NCBI GenBank assembly: GCA_050084515.1
Contig: CM114272.1
Span: forward strand, 46,500,001-46,564,000
Direction: 5' to 3'
Source: Blasia pusilla
Lineage: Eukaryota > Marchantiophyta > Marchantiopsida > Blasiales
Length of the DNA: 64,000 nt
Translations under genes and position numbers: made by a program
Part shown: positions 34,893 to 46,361 of the stretch, piece by piece
Layout: the number at the start of each line of letters is the position of its first letter
Numbering within the stretch: position 1 is the stretch's first letter
The notes under the pieces: model-generated
Told to the model about the DNA's origin: nothing
Databases searched by the model: none
The model's input: the letters and a program-made list of their open reading frames with translations, nothing else

Positions 34893-37470
34893 GTGCCCTC
34901 TTTGGTCGACTCTTGACGGTTTTGGGTGCTCTTGCTATGAGAAATGAGCAAACTCATGCCCCTGGTCCGACTACGCTGTGACTGATAACCGCCAGTCTTA
35001 CGTAACGGCTGCCCCTTCCGTAACGGCTCTTTGGCACTCTTCACAATTCTAGTGCAAAGAACTCAAGGACAAAGACTGCTCTAGAAAAGACAAAGACTAC
35101 GAAGACAAAGAAGGAAAAGACCTAAGATGAAGACCACCATACCTTGTCTTTCTTGAGTCTTCGCGAGTCTTGGGAGTCCTTACTTCACCCGGTATGAAAT
35201 GTTTAGCGCCGAGTCCTATTCTTGCGTTCTTTACCCCCCCACACCCCCAAGTCTTCAGGCAAGTGTATAATATCTTCGCACATGCATGCCATTTACCCTT
35301 GTCCACAATGCTTCTCCTTTCAACGTTTCCAATTGTAAAGAACCATTTCCAAAAATGTCCAGAAGCCGGTAAGGCCCCATCCAGTTTAACTTCAGCTTCC
35401 CTGGGAACTTTAGATGACGGTTGTCAAAAAGTAGCACCAAGTCCCCTTCTCTTATTCATTGTGGTCTCAGGTTCTTGTCATAGCGTGTCTTCCTTTGTGC
35501 TCGGACACTCTTTGTATGTCCAAGGGCAAGATGTCTTGCTTCCTCCACCGCTACCACGTCTTCATTCCTTTTTGTTGTGGTAGCCGACTCTTCTTCGTCC
35601 CTCTCTTCTTCTAAAATTCGGTAGGTTGGCACATCCCATTCAATTGGAACAAGGGGTTGTATTCCGTACGTGAGATAGAATGGTGTGTACTTGGTAGTGA
35701 CTTTCTCTGTGGTTAGGTTTGCCCAGAGGGCAGCAGGAAGCTTGTTATCCCAATCATATGAATACGTGATAGTCACGCGGTTCAAGATCCTACAAATAAG
35801 CCCATTGGACTTCTCAGTTAACCCATTAGCTTTGGGATTGTATGGAGTAGTCTTCTTGTGCTTGATCAAGAAATGGTTGATCAAAGCTTTGACCATCTAG
35901 TTGAGGAAATGGGTTCCCTGGTTGCTCACCAACTCCAGAGGATAGTCATATCTAGTAAAAATCATTTCATATAAAAATTTACTTTGTCATCCTTCCTAAT
36001 AGCGACTCCTTCCACCATCTTGGTGCAATAATCCGTAGCAATTAAAATATATTTCAGGCGGGTTTGCCAAGTGGCAGGTGAGATAGGTCCCACGAAATCG
36101 ATACCCCACTTCTCAAAAGGGGCTAAGGGAAGAATAGGTACCAAAGGCCACCAGGAGGTCGTTGTGGGCCTTCCTGCTCTTTGACAAGCATCACACTTTT
36201 GTATGAAGAACCTGACATCCCAATACATTATGGGCCATGAATAGCGTGCGGCCAGGATCTTCTTGACCGTATTCTTAACTGCATAATTCCCTCATGCATC
36301 CTCCAAGTGCATAGTATCAATCACTCGAGGTACTTCCTCCTTCTCCAAGCATCTCTAGTATTCTTCATCAGCGCCAAGCTTGAATAACACCTCCTCTAGA
36401 GCTCATAAGGCCCTAACTTATGTAAAAACACTGCTTGTTCTTTTGCTATCATAGGACTGGGAATCTAAAAGTGATGAGGAACTGCAAAATGTCCTCATAT
36501 GAAGATCTTCTCAAGGTTTCTTTGCTTATCAAGAACAACTCCTCATCCGAAAAATCATCTTCCAAGGTCTTCGTGAGGTTGGACTTCAGCGTTCTCAACC
36601 GTGATAGGAAATCCGAATTGGTGTGGATTTTCCCCGCTCTTGTTACCACGTCAAATGTGAACTCTTGTAGCAAGAGAATCCATCGGGAAATCCTCCCTGA
36701 TAAATCTGCTTTGAACACCAAGCATGAAGCGCAAAATGATCGACATGAAAAACAAATGGGTACCCCAACAAGTAATGCCAAAACTTATTGTAGGCAAAGA
36801 CCATTCCCAAGGCCTCCCTCTCCGTAGTAGTGTACTTTTGCTCCACCACCGAGAGTTTCCGACCAGCATAATAGATAGGGTAATCCTTCTTCTTCTCATC
36901 TAACTGACTTAGTACTATACCAATAGCAAACAAAGAGGTGTCTACATACACCTGGAAGGTCTTCGTCTGGTCTGGAGGCCGAAGCATAGGAAATATCATT
37001 AGTGCTTGCTTCAACTCCTCAAATTCCGTCTGACATGCTGGCAACCACTCCCACTACTCGGTCTTCTTCACTAGGGTAGTTAAAGGAAAGTAAATCTTCA
37101 TCTTTTCCAATCTGTATTGACTTGAGCCCCATAAAGCCATGGCCTTCCAATGAGTAGGGGGTAACCTGTGAGTGTCAAAGGCTGAAGGACAAGATCGTCC
37201 AATAGAAATAGCACCCCTCCTATCAAAGTGGGTATCTGGGTAAGTTGCCCCAAGGGTTGCTTACAAGACCGATCCGCAAAGCATAAATACTTATCGGTGG
37301 GTTCATACTTAGTGTAACCCAAACCGTGCGTGATCCGCTCTGTCATGATGTTGATCCCCCTTCCAGAATCTATAGGCACCTTCTTGATAGTGTGCCCTTC
37401 AATTTCAACCTCTACTTTCGACGCACCAAGGCCTTCTTCTGATGTCCAACCTTCCAACATTGGATATCAG
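34893..37470 (-). pseudogene. Ty3/gypsy pol remnant: protease, RNase H, integrase (RT missing)
   Basis: On the minus strand, 37460-37098 holds a pepsin-like protease (VPIDSGRGINIM; DSG active site). 37044-36643 holds RNase H (YVDTSLFAIGIVLSQL, TTTEREALGMVFAYNKFWHY). 36228-35962 holds the integrase zinc region and first Asp (CDACQRAGRP, WGIDFVGPI). 35896-35456 holds the third catalytic region (TPYNPKANGLTEKSN). 35440-35255 holds a GPY-type C-terminus (WMGPYRLLDIFGNGSLQL). Protease and RNase H are only about 50 bp apart, so the whole reverse transcriptase core is deleted. Stops and frameshifts are present. Confidence 0.85.
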
Positions 37471-37970
37471 ACCCTAAACGTTTTCCCATAAATGGGATTA
37501 TCCATAAGTAATTGCAATGAGGATATATTTGCGGGGCTGGCAGCCAAATCCTTCGGCAAGTCGTAAGTTTCCATCACCAACGGGGAAGCCACCAAGGTCT
37601 CCATTTTTACTTCTTTGTGCTTGTGTAAGGGGCTCGGCGCGAAGACTCCCCTTGCTTGTTCTTCCTAAACTTGGATGGAAGTACTTCGGGTGATATGATC
37701 AAAAGCCGTGTCCTCATCACCTTTCAGGATAGCTTTCCTTGCTTGGTACATCTCAACTTCTTTCTTCATAGATAGAACATTCCAAGAAGAGGAAGACTCT
37801 GGGGTCTTTGCTCTCACAGTTTTCTTCTTAGACTTGGACCTAGTTTCCACTGTGAAGACCTCATTGAGAAGGTCCTCGGGCCAATCTGAGGACTCTTTGT
37901 CGATTTTCGTTGCAAGGTCTCTTTCCTGAATTGTCACCTTCCTTGGCATCCTTGGTGAGATGACCTCTTT
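37471..37970 (-). pseudogene. Gypsy gag-pol linker, 3' side of the B insertion
   Basis: The minus-strand frame KVTIQERDLATKIDKESSDW...SKSKKKTVRAKTPESSSSW joins the protease side. It is interrupted at 37970 by element B; the frame resumes at 52688 on the other side with VRVEEV. This is how the insertion was recognised. Confidence 0.75.
37962..37970. repeat. Target-site duplication of element B, left copy
   Basis: GACCTCTTT, matching GACCTCTTC at 52688-52696 at 8 of 9 positions. A 9-bp duplication is characteristic of Mutator-like elements. Confidence 0.85.
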
Positions 37971-38708
37971 GAGGTGCGGTAAGAGGAGAGGAAGAGAGGA
38001 GAGAAGAAGAGAGGAGAGAGTAGAGAGGAAACTACCTTCAACCGAAAGAGATACTTTTTTTTGAAGAGAGTTTCCGTTGGGTTGAAGAGAGGAAACTTTA
38101 TGTGTGAACTTTTTGGCACTTTTTTGTTCAGTTATTAAGCAGTCCCACAGTTTTTTTTTCTCTTCCATATTTTGGCAACCCAGCTGAGTCCGACCGGTTG
38201 CAAATTGCACAAAATATACAAAACTGAAAAATCAGTGGAATCATAAGCGTGGAACCAATCACTTTTTCCATCCAAGGTCTGGATACAATTTACCATTTGC
38301 CTTGGGCTGAATACAGTTCAAGCTAAAAGTGAAGGTTCTTGATAAATGAAAGTACAATCTAAAACCTCATTTTGCATCCTCAAAGTGGTTTGTTTAAAAT
38401 ACTTCGCACTTCTTTGAGGGACAGAATTGGTTGGTGGATTCCTACTCCTACCTCCGACTCTCTTAAAACTACCAGCAACACATAGTACATGTGCTTACAA
38501 GGGAAATACCTTTTGCCACTTGTCTCTCTTTGGACAAAGTCATCACATGAACATGTGGGAAAGCAACAGATGTGCACCACATACACCCCTCTGACACTTG
38601 AATTTACAGTGTTGTTCTTGACCCAATACATCCTTCCTTTTCCATTGCCACTCAAGACATCTTTCGTGGCGATGATCTCCATTTTTGCCTCCCGAGCTGA
38701 TGCAATTC

Positions 38709-41230
38709 GCTTTGCTCTCTCCACCGTTGGCCTGCACATTCTGTTTCTCTTCACCCCATTTCTAGACTCAAACAGAAATAATGGATTGAGATCGTCCACC
38801 TTCTCCGGGTACATGTTGACATCAATCTTGGGTTGAATACCAAATGCGAAGGTCTCTGTAATGCGAACATGCTCCGAACTTCCCCTGTCTACGAGTCTGA
38901 AACCGTCACTTGTAAGATTGTCCACTTCGTCTTGAGTGCAGTTCGTACCTGCGGCGATGGGCCAAATAGTGGGGGTATTCCCGAGAGCTCCAATGGCAGC
39001 CGGATAAGACTTCCGGAAAGGGTCCTTTGCTCTCTCCACCGTTGGCCTACACATTCTGTTTCTCTTCACCCCATTTCTAGACTCAAACGGAAATAATGGA
39101 TTGAGATCATCCACCTTCTCCGAGTACATGTTGACATCAATCTTGGGTTGAATACGAAATGCGAAGGTCTCTGTAATGCGAACAAGCTCCGAACTTCCCC
39201 CGTCTACGAGTCACAAAATGGCACTTGTAAGATTGTCCACTTCGTCTTGAGTGCAGTTCGTACCTGCGGCGATGGGCCAAATTGTGGGGGTATTCCCGGG
39301 AACTCCAATGGCAGCGGGATAAGACTTCCGGAAAGGGTCCTTTGCTCTCTCCACCGTTGGTCTGCACATTCTGTTTCTCTTCACCCCATTTCTAGACTCA
39401 AACGGAAATAATGGATTGAGATCATCCACCTTCTCCGGGTACATGTTGACATCAATCTTGGGTTGAATACCAAATGCGAAGGTCTCTGTAATGCGAACAT
39501 GCTCCGAACTTCCCCCGTCTACGAGTCTGAAACCGGCACTTGTAAGATTGTCCACTTCGTCTTGAGTGCAGTTCGTACCTGCGGCGATGGGCCAAATTGT
39601 GGGGGTATTCCCGGGAGCTCCAATGGCAGCGGGATAAGACTTCCGGAAAGGGTCCTTTGCTCTCTCCACCGTTGGCCTGCACATTCTGTTTCTCTTCACC
39701 CCATTTCTAGACTCAAACGGAAATAATGGATTGAGATCGTCCACCTTCTCCGGGTACATGTTGACATCAATCTTGGGTTGAATACCAAATGCGAAGGTCT
39801 CTGTAATGCGAACATGCTCCGAACTTCCCCCGTCTATGAGTCAGAAACCGGCACTTGTAAGATTGTCCACTTCAGCTTGAGTGCAGTTCGTACCCGCGGC
39901 GATGGGCCAAATTGTGGGGGTATTCCCGGGAGCTCCAATGGCAGCGGGATAAGACTTCCGGAAAGGGTCCTTTGCTCTCTCCACCGTTGGCTTGCACATT
40001 CTGTTTCTCTTCACCCCATTTCTAGACTCAAACGGAAATAATGGATTGAGATCATCCACCTTCTCCGAGTACATGTTGACATCAATCTTGGGTTGAAAAC
40101 GAAATGCGAAGGTCTCTGTAATGCGAACATGCTCCGAACTTCCCCCGTCTACGAGTCTGAAACCGGCACTTGTAAGATTGTCCACTTCGTCTTGAATGCA
40201 GTTCGTACCTGCGGCGATGGGCCAAATTGTGGGGGTATTCCCGGGAGCTCCAATGGCAGCGGGATAAGACTTCCGGAAAGGGTCCTTTGCTCTCTCCACC
40301 GTTGGCCTGCACATTCTGTTTCTCTTCACCCCATTTCTAGACTCAAACAAAAATAATGGATTGAGATCATCCACCTTCTCCGGGTACATGTTGACATCAA
40401 TCTTGGGTTGAATACGAAATGCAAAGGTCTCTGTAATGCGAACATGCTCCGAACTTCCCCCGTCTATGAGTCAGAAACCGGCACTTGTAAGATTTTCCAC
40501 TTCATCTTGAGTGCAGTTCGTACCCGCGGCGATGGGCCAAATTGTGGGGGTATTCGCGGGAGCTCCAATGGCAGCGGGATAAGACTTCCGGAAAGGGTCC
40601 TTTGCTCTCTCCACCGTTGGCTTGCACATTCTGTTTCTCTTCACCCCATTTCTAGACTCAAACGGAAATAATGGATTGAGATCATCCACCTTCTCCGAGT
40701 ACATGTTGACATCAATCTTGGGTTGAAAACGAAATGCGAAGGTCTCTGTAATGCGAACATGCTCCGAACTTCCCCCGTCTACGAGTCTGAAACCGGCACT
40801 TGTAAGATTGTCCACTTCGTCTTGAATGCAGTTCGTACCTGCGGCGATGGGCCAAATTGTGGGGGTATTCCCGGGAGCTCCAATGGTAGCGGGATAAGAC
40901 TTCCGGAAAGGGTCCTTTGCTCTCTCCACCGTTGGCCTGCACATTCTGTTTCTCTTCACCCCATTTCTAGACTCAAACAAAAATAATGGATTGAGATCAT
41001 CCACCTTCTCCGGGTACATGTTGACATCAATCTTGGGTTGAATACGAAATGCGAAGGTCTATGTAATGCGAACATGCTCCGAACTTCCCCCGTCTATGAG
41101 TCAGAAACCGGCACTTGTAAGATTGTCCACTTCGTCTTGAGTGCAGTTCGTACCTGCGGCGATGGGCCAAATTGTGGGGGTATTCCCGGGAGCTCCAATG
41201 GCAGCCGGATAAGACTTCCGGAAAGCGCAA
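38709..41230 (-). repeat. 315-bp tandem array (8 copies) inside the gene 1 C-terminal exon
   Basis: The unit length is exactly 315 bp (105 codons), so the expansion keeps the reading frame. Seven identical junctions (VERAK/DPFRKSYP; CCGGAAAGGGTCCTTTGC) occur near 39015, 39330, 39645, 39960, 40275, 40590 and 40905. A and D each have a single unit. From about 39520 units alternate between ...CTACGAGTCTGAAACC and ...CTATGAGTCAGAAACC, the latter creating a stop, and 39778-40407 is nearly identical to 40408-41037. That gives a 630-bp higher-order repeat. Confidence 0.92.
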
Positions 41231-42071
41231 GATTCATTTGGGCAGAAGAAGTACTTCAATTGATCCCCGTTCCTCGTGAAACGATCAAAGGTTTTGAGTC
41301 CCCAAAACCTTGGCAGTGGTCGTCCTATCCTTGTACAGTTCTTATTTAGGAAAGTGCCGCATGCTCTCCTAATTCCATCAGATCCTGCCCAGCAGGTGGG
41401 TCCGCGTCCTAGGTTGCTCCGAGATATATGCCACCGTTTTAGGTTGCAATCCACCTCCATTACCGGAATCCCCCCACCGATCGGATGTTGCGAACTTCCA
41501 GCAATGGAGGGCTTTTGAAATAAAACATTCACTGATTTTGGAGAAGTAACTCCATCACGGATTTGGGACAAGTCCGGGGTCCCCAAATACCTGGGCGGCG
41601 TAATTTTCTCATCCAAATCAATCACCGGATTCGTTCCTCGATGTTGCCTCTTCACCTGCCTGAAGTCAAGATACTTATCTGGTCTTCACGAGTCTCGCTC
41701 GGACTGCTCTACCAGCATCTGTATGGCACGTCTTGAAAGCCGCCCACGAACATCCCCACCAATGTGTACGTCTTGCTCGAGTGGAGTTCCAGCTACGCAC
41801 CGGTTGAAGGCTTCCAAATACATTTTTTCTTCACCAGATCTCACAGCCACCCTGACATAGAGCTCGTAGATCGACGGCCCCTTTCCTTTTGTTATGCCTT
41901 TTGTGAGGAAAATATGGGATGCTGCAGACTGTAGCATTGCTCTTGCCTGGTCTTGTTGGCATGCCTCCACAAGTGAAATTCATTGGCATGCTTGTGACGA
42001 CCTCCAGGAGGAATGAACACTTTTTGCTCCACTTGTGTTGGGGCAGAGGGCATTTTCATGAACGTTCAATC

Positions 42072-42454
42072 CTGCAATTACGGCAATGTTAGAAGGGAAC
42101 GAAAATAACTCAGGAGTCAAAGAAATAAGTGACCTGTCGGAACCAGACTGGTTGCAGGCCCGAGGCATCCCATGAACGACTGTACAACCCGTCGGGTCCC
42201 GACGTGTTGTAACCTTAAACCCACCAACTGCAACCCGTCGGATTCAGATGGGTTGCAAGGCCGAGGCATCCCATGAACGACTCTGCGACCCGTCGGTTTC
42301 CGTCGGGTTGCATACTCAGGCAACCCGTCGCATCCGACAACTTGCTTGGTTTCTTCGGTTTGAAATCCCTATAGTTCCCACGCTTCTCAACTTGAGCTGC
42401 AACTTTACAAAAAATTCTCAACGTGAGCTTGACAAGACAAAATAGTGAACTCAC
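42072..42454 (-). repeat. Gene 1 intron of element B with palindromes
   Basis: The donor is GCAA/GTGAGT and the acceptor AATTGCAG, at the same place as the introns in A and C, but the intron is shorter (383 bp). It contains three or four palindrome units between 42125 and 42345. One base of the downstream exon start (G) is lost relative to A and C. Confidence 0.7.
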
Positions 42455-42633
42455 TTGCCGCATGAAGTTTCCCCATTGTCTCATACGTACAGTCCACCAA
42501 CTCAACCAAGAGCACAACTCTTTGTACTTCCCCTCAATCGCATGCTTCCTCCACCACCCATGAAGTTCTTCCTGGCATTCCATGGCCTGCTTCAAGGTTT
42601 TGCTGTCCTTGCAGCATTGGAGTAGAGTGACAT

Positions 42634-43024
42634 AACAATCTCGGCAAAAAGAGAGGTTGGCATCGTACCGATGCGCATCCGGGTGGTCCTCCAACAAAAA
42701 TACCCATGGGCACTTCTTATTGTAGACCGAGACAGGAAATGTTAAGAAACTTAGGCTCACATGGAGAGTGATGGAAAAATGTTTGTAGCGGTCTTATGAT
42801 GTCTACTTTTTTTTTGCCCCCTGGAAAAAGGAGGTTTCTTTAGGGCCAAATGTGGACCACTGCCTACTCTCTTCTAAAGATTTCATGAATTTGAAAGCAA
42901 ACAAAAATTTCAAATATGTCAAAAGGTTTTGAAGAGAGGAGGCGGATTTGGCCCATTTTTTTTAAGAGAGACTCTCCTCTCTTCCTCTCCTCTCTTACTC
43001 TCTCCTGCCAGAATACCAGCCCTC
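42634..43024 (+). repeat. R-end fragment embedded in gene 1 of element B
   Basis: About 390 bp matching the R terminus and its inner flank (compare 52295-52687), in plus orientation, ending ...CCAGAATACCAGCCCTC. On both sides gene 1 sequence is cut: left at GAGTGACAT, right at GGGAATTGC. About 1 kb of gene 1 is missing between. The flanks are not duplicates, so this is not a clean transposition. Confidence 0.8.
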
Positions 43025-43286
43025 GGGAATTGCAACGTATTGACTCGCCCGTTGCGCTCTAGATACGGGCATGCTGGACTTCTACACTCCAAGGCTCCGA
43101 CGCATTGGCGGCAGGAGACAATCCAAGGACCATTTGGAATTGAAGCACTAGTCCGTTGAAGCCTGCACCATCGATGACAATCAGACTTTCTGTCCATACC
43201 CTTCAGGCGTCCTCCATCTTTCTATTGAGCAGGAGCAGCAAGTGGAGGCAACTCAAAAATGCAATTACCATCGTACGTGGGCGGCA

Positions 43287-44443
43287 TGTTATATCTAAGT
43301 GTTTCTTATTTACAGTCAATTGTAGAGTTCGATCCCCAAGAGGATCATTGTTGGATGAAAAGAGAGTATAAAGTGATTATTACGTTGTAAAAGTAGTGTA
43401 GTTGATTATGTAATTCAAATGTAGTATTCCAATAACATCTTCCGATCTTCTTAGTACCTGTGTTTTCTTCTTCAATTCTTTCGAGTGGAATTTAAAGTAC
43501 ACTCAGGTAAATTGTTCTCTCGACATCTCGGAACCTCACAGAGATCTCAAGAATAAAGTTGGCTTCTCCTACTTTCGGAACTCAATCCGTCTTGGCAGGT
43601 TACTCTCTGTCAAACAAATTTCATACAACTCTATGTTGATTATTCCATTGATGAGAAAGGTTCGTCTGATTCATTCTTCACTCGGCAGACCCAAAAAGAA
43701 TATTTAGACATAAGCATCGCACATCAGAATGAATGAATGATTGCTTTACTACTCCATCAAGAATTGGAAGACTTCAAAGTATATACAAGTTTGAGAGGGT
43801 ACAACTCTCTTGCTCGGACCATTCCTACAGCATAAGGACTTCATGAGCGAATGATAATGATAGCTTCTGTCCTGTTTCTTAAATATTCTCGAGAGTAGGA
43901 GCGTTTCTAAGATCCGAAGCGTTCTTGATGAAGTTGGTCTCTCTTCAATATCTGTAACTACCTAGATCTATGGTGTGCGTTCCTTTTCTAATGATCCCTA
44001 GGAATTCGGAGAACCAAATTGTCCTAACTGCCTATCTGATACAAAGGGTTGCACTTCTTCCTATGCTAACTGTTTTAACTATGTGTCGGTTCGAATCACA
44101 ATCATGCTGAGCTTCGCTGCGCTGAATGTCCGGAGGACGAAACTCTTCATTCTTCATTCTCTTTGTGCTTCGCTTAAGAGCGAAGTACTTCGTATACAGA
44201 GCTTCGTTGAGCTTTGCTAAGCTTTGCGTTGATCCTTTATACTTCGTTACGGCTTTTGATTCTCCTCTAAGGCAAGTCCTTGATCTTCCATCTCTCTGCC
44301 TTGTCTTAGGAGCTTCGTGATTCACTTGAATCTTACTCGTTCTTCTCCATAATTGCATATAATAATCCAAACCATAATGTACAAGAGTCTTTGTTCAATA
44401 AAAAGATACATTTCTTCCAAAGTACAAAATTGTGGATATCACA
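43287..44443. repeat. Solo LTR in gene 1 of element B, 1157 bp, CGGCA duplication
   Basis: It begins TGTTATATCTAAG and ends GTGGATATCACA. CGGCA precedes (43282-43286) and follows (44444-44448) it, and A shows the uninterrupted site (GTGGGCGGCAGCTCGTC). It is of the same LTR family as 33522-34892, so that retroelement was still active after B inserted. Confidence 0.92.
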
Positions 44444-45080
44444 CGGCAGCTCGTCGACAAGAATGTGCTTGAACATTTTCAAGGCCAGAGAAGATAGCAA
44501 ACTATTTCCTGATACTCGCAAGAGGAACGAGTAGGCGGACAGAGGGCCCGGTTGGTGTCCGACAGATCCACTGAGGTTGATAACATCCGGAATCTCTTCG
44601 GGAAGAAGAACAACATTGTTCTGGCGTGTGAAGTTGGAGTCGGCCGGATCTACTTGAGCTAGGAGTTGCAAACGTAGAGCTCGGAGCACTAGGAAATTCT
44701 CGACCGTCTACTTGGGAAACAGACGAATTCAGGGGCAGGCCGTAAACTCTGTATTGACCATTTGCTAGAGGTAGGAGATTCCATACTTTACGGTTTGTAG
44801 TCACGGGCTGGACTGTCTCATCTATTATGTCCTCCGTACCGTCCACCCTAACATCCTTGGATACAAAGATGGTTCCAATTTGGAGAAGAAATCGAATAGA
44901 GAGAAAATTTTCATCCACTGCTATGAAAGACTCACGAGCTTGCAGTGGAACGATTTCTGATTGAGGAAGGGCCACCAGATGACTGCCACAAGTGAGCTTC
45001 ACATAATTATCCATTCCCAGAAATTTCGTACGGGAGGAGGATGAGAATGAGAAAGAGAATCAGAATGAGAATGAGAATTT

Positions 45081-45090
45081 TTAATTTATA
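45081..45090 (-). promoter_or_regulatory. TATA box of gene 1, element B
   Basis: The minus strand reads TATAAATTAA followed by ATTCTCATTCTC repeats, 67 bp before the ATG at 45014. Confidence 0.65.
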
Positions 45091-45309
45091 GTGAATAGGA
45101 AAACAGATACTCCTGACGGAATTTTACTGACAAGATGAAGTTCGGTAGGTGAAATTTTCTGACACAATGGATTCAATTCTGTTGCAAGAGATTCAATTCT
45201 GTTGCAATATGCTACCAAATTTGGGAAGTAGAGACGTGGGTTGCGAAGCCCACTTCATTTTGTTGGAACCCTTCGGAGTCCTGGTAACTCAACAATTAAC
45301 CTTAGCTAA

Positions 45310-46010
45310 GCAAAGCCTGCAACCCGTCGGCTTCGGACGGGTTGCACACTTCTGCCTTACCTTGAAATGCAAACATGATCGAAGCTGGCAACCCGTCGCT
45401 CTCCGACGAGTTGCGCGGGTACCGCGCCTTCTTGCCCAAAGACGGCGGAGGCGCGCAACCCGTCGGCATTAGACGGGTTGCCCAATTATCTCACGGTGTA
45501 ACACTTATATGAAGGAAGCGTGCAAACCGTCTGTTCCCGATGAGTTCCGCGGGTGCCGCACCTTCTTGCCCAAAGACGGCGAGGCGTGCAACCCATCGCC
45601 CTCCGACGGGTTGCGCAAGGGCCTTGCCTTGTTTCGCTTACATGAAGGAAGTGTGCAACCTGTCGGCCTCCAACGAGTTGCGCGGGAAGCCCGCGTTGTT
45701 ATCCCTTGACGAGAGAAGCGTGCAACCCAACAGTCTCCGATGGGTTGCACGGGTACCTCCCGTTCTTGTCCGAAGACGGCGGAGGCACGCAACCTGTCAG
45801 TCTCCGACGGGTTACGGGGGTACCTCGCGTTCTTGTCTGAAGACGGCGGAGGCGCTCAACTTGTCGGTCTCCGATGGGTTGCTCGCGCACCTCGCGTTGT
45901 CGTCCTAGGATGGTGGAGGCGCGCAACCTGTCGGACTCCGACGGGTTGCCACGAGGACGGATACCTTGAACCCTCAAGAAGCGTGCAACCCGTGGAAGCC
46001 GTCGGGTTGT
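45310..46010. repeat. Palindrome array between divergent promoters, element B
   Basis: About eleven units start near 45317, 45389, 45456, 45522, 45588, 45655, 45720, 45788, 45855, 45922 and 45984. The spacing is about 66 bp and the spacers are related, as in A. The last unit has a shortened, altered centre (CCCGTGGAAGCCGTCGGG). Confidence 0.85.
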
Positions 46011-46081
46011 TGTTTTTCACGTCGAGACTTCCGTAACGGCCGACACGTCGCCGTCCTTCGTCAGCCCAACGGCTAGAAAAG

Positions 46082-46089
46082 TATAAATA
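46082..46089 (+). promoter_or_regulatory. TATA box of gene 2, element B
   Basis: TATAAATA in AAAAGTATAAATAGGGGAGA, with the same downstream start-site region (CGCTCATTTCCGGTTTCTCA) as in A and C. Confidence 0.8.
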
Positions 46090-46184
46090 GGGGAGAAATC
46101 GCTCATTTCCGGTTTCTCATTTTGCGATCTCCATTGCTCTCCCGTGCAGCAGCTGATCAGATACCAAGGGGCGCTTCACACGGA

Positions 46185-46320
46185 GACTCATCGCGAGACG
46201 ATACCAGCGAAGAATCACGAGACGATACCAGCGAACGATTGCGAGACGATTCGAGCGTACAATCGCGAGACGGTTCGACGGAACGATCATGAGACAATTC
46301 GAGCTACCCATCAAGGTGAC
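46185..46320 (+). repeat. Minisatellite in the gene 2 leader, element B
   Basis: Five diverged units of about 24 bp of the type ATCGCGAGACGATTCGAGCG (GAGACGATACCAGCGAA, GAGACGATTCGAGCGTA, GAGACGGTTCGACGGAA and so on). Fewer copies remain in A (18575-18680) and C (59835-59900). Confidence 0.75.
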
Positions 46321-46361
46321 TCATCTCGACATCAGCAAGGCGACTGATCAAGCGATTCATC

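Larger units (their letters stand above)
38380..45014 (-). pseudogene. Element B gene 1: MULE-like transposase, interrupted and expanded
   Basis: The ATG is at 45014 (MDNYVKLTCGSHLVALPQSE). The N-terminal exon is split by a solo LTR (43287-44443) within the LVDELPPTYDGN region. The Cys cluster CVGALECRSPACPYLERNG lies near 43100-43050. About 1 kb that should follow (HxH motif, helical part and DDE core) is replaced by an R-end fragment (42634-43024). The frame then resumes with LLQCCKDSKTLKQAMECQEE...FMRQ (42633-42455), a palindrome-bearing intron (42072-42454) and a C-terminal exon: GLNVHENALCPNTSGAK, then HIFLTKGITKGKGPSIYELY, DCNLKRWHISRSNLGRGPTC and FFCPNESCAFRKSYP, then eight tandem 105-residue modules and the SWIM finger, to the stop at 38380. 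The DDE core is gone, so this copy cannot be a transposase source. Confidence 0.7.

Noticed and set aside
38833-40986. Series of 87-residue plus-strand frames at 315-bp intervals as a gene family
   Set aside because: They are antisense shadows of the tandem 105-residue module on the minus strand.
44090-44110. tRNA-like B box (GGTTCGAATC)
   Set aside because: There is no matching A box or cloverleaf around it; it lies inside a solo LTR.
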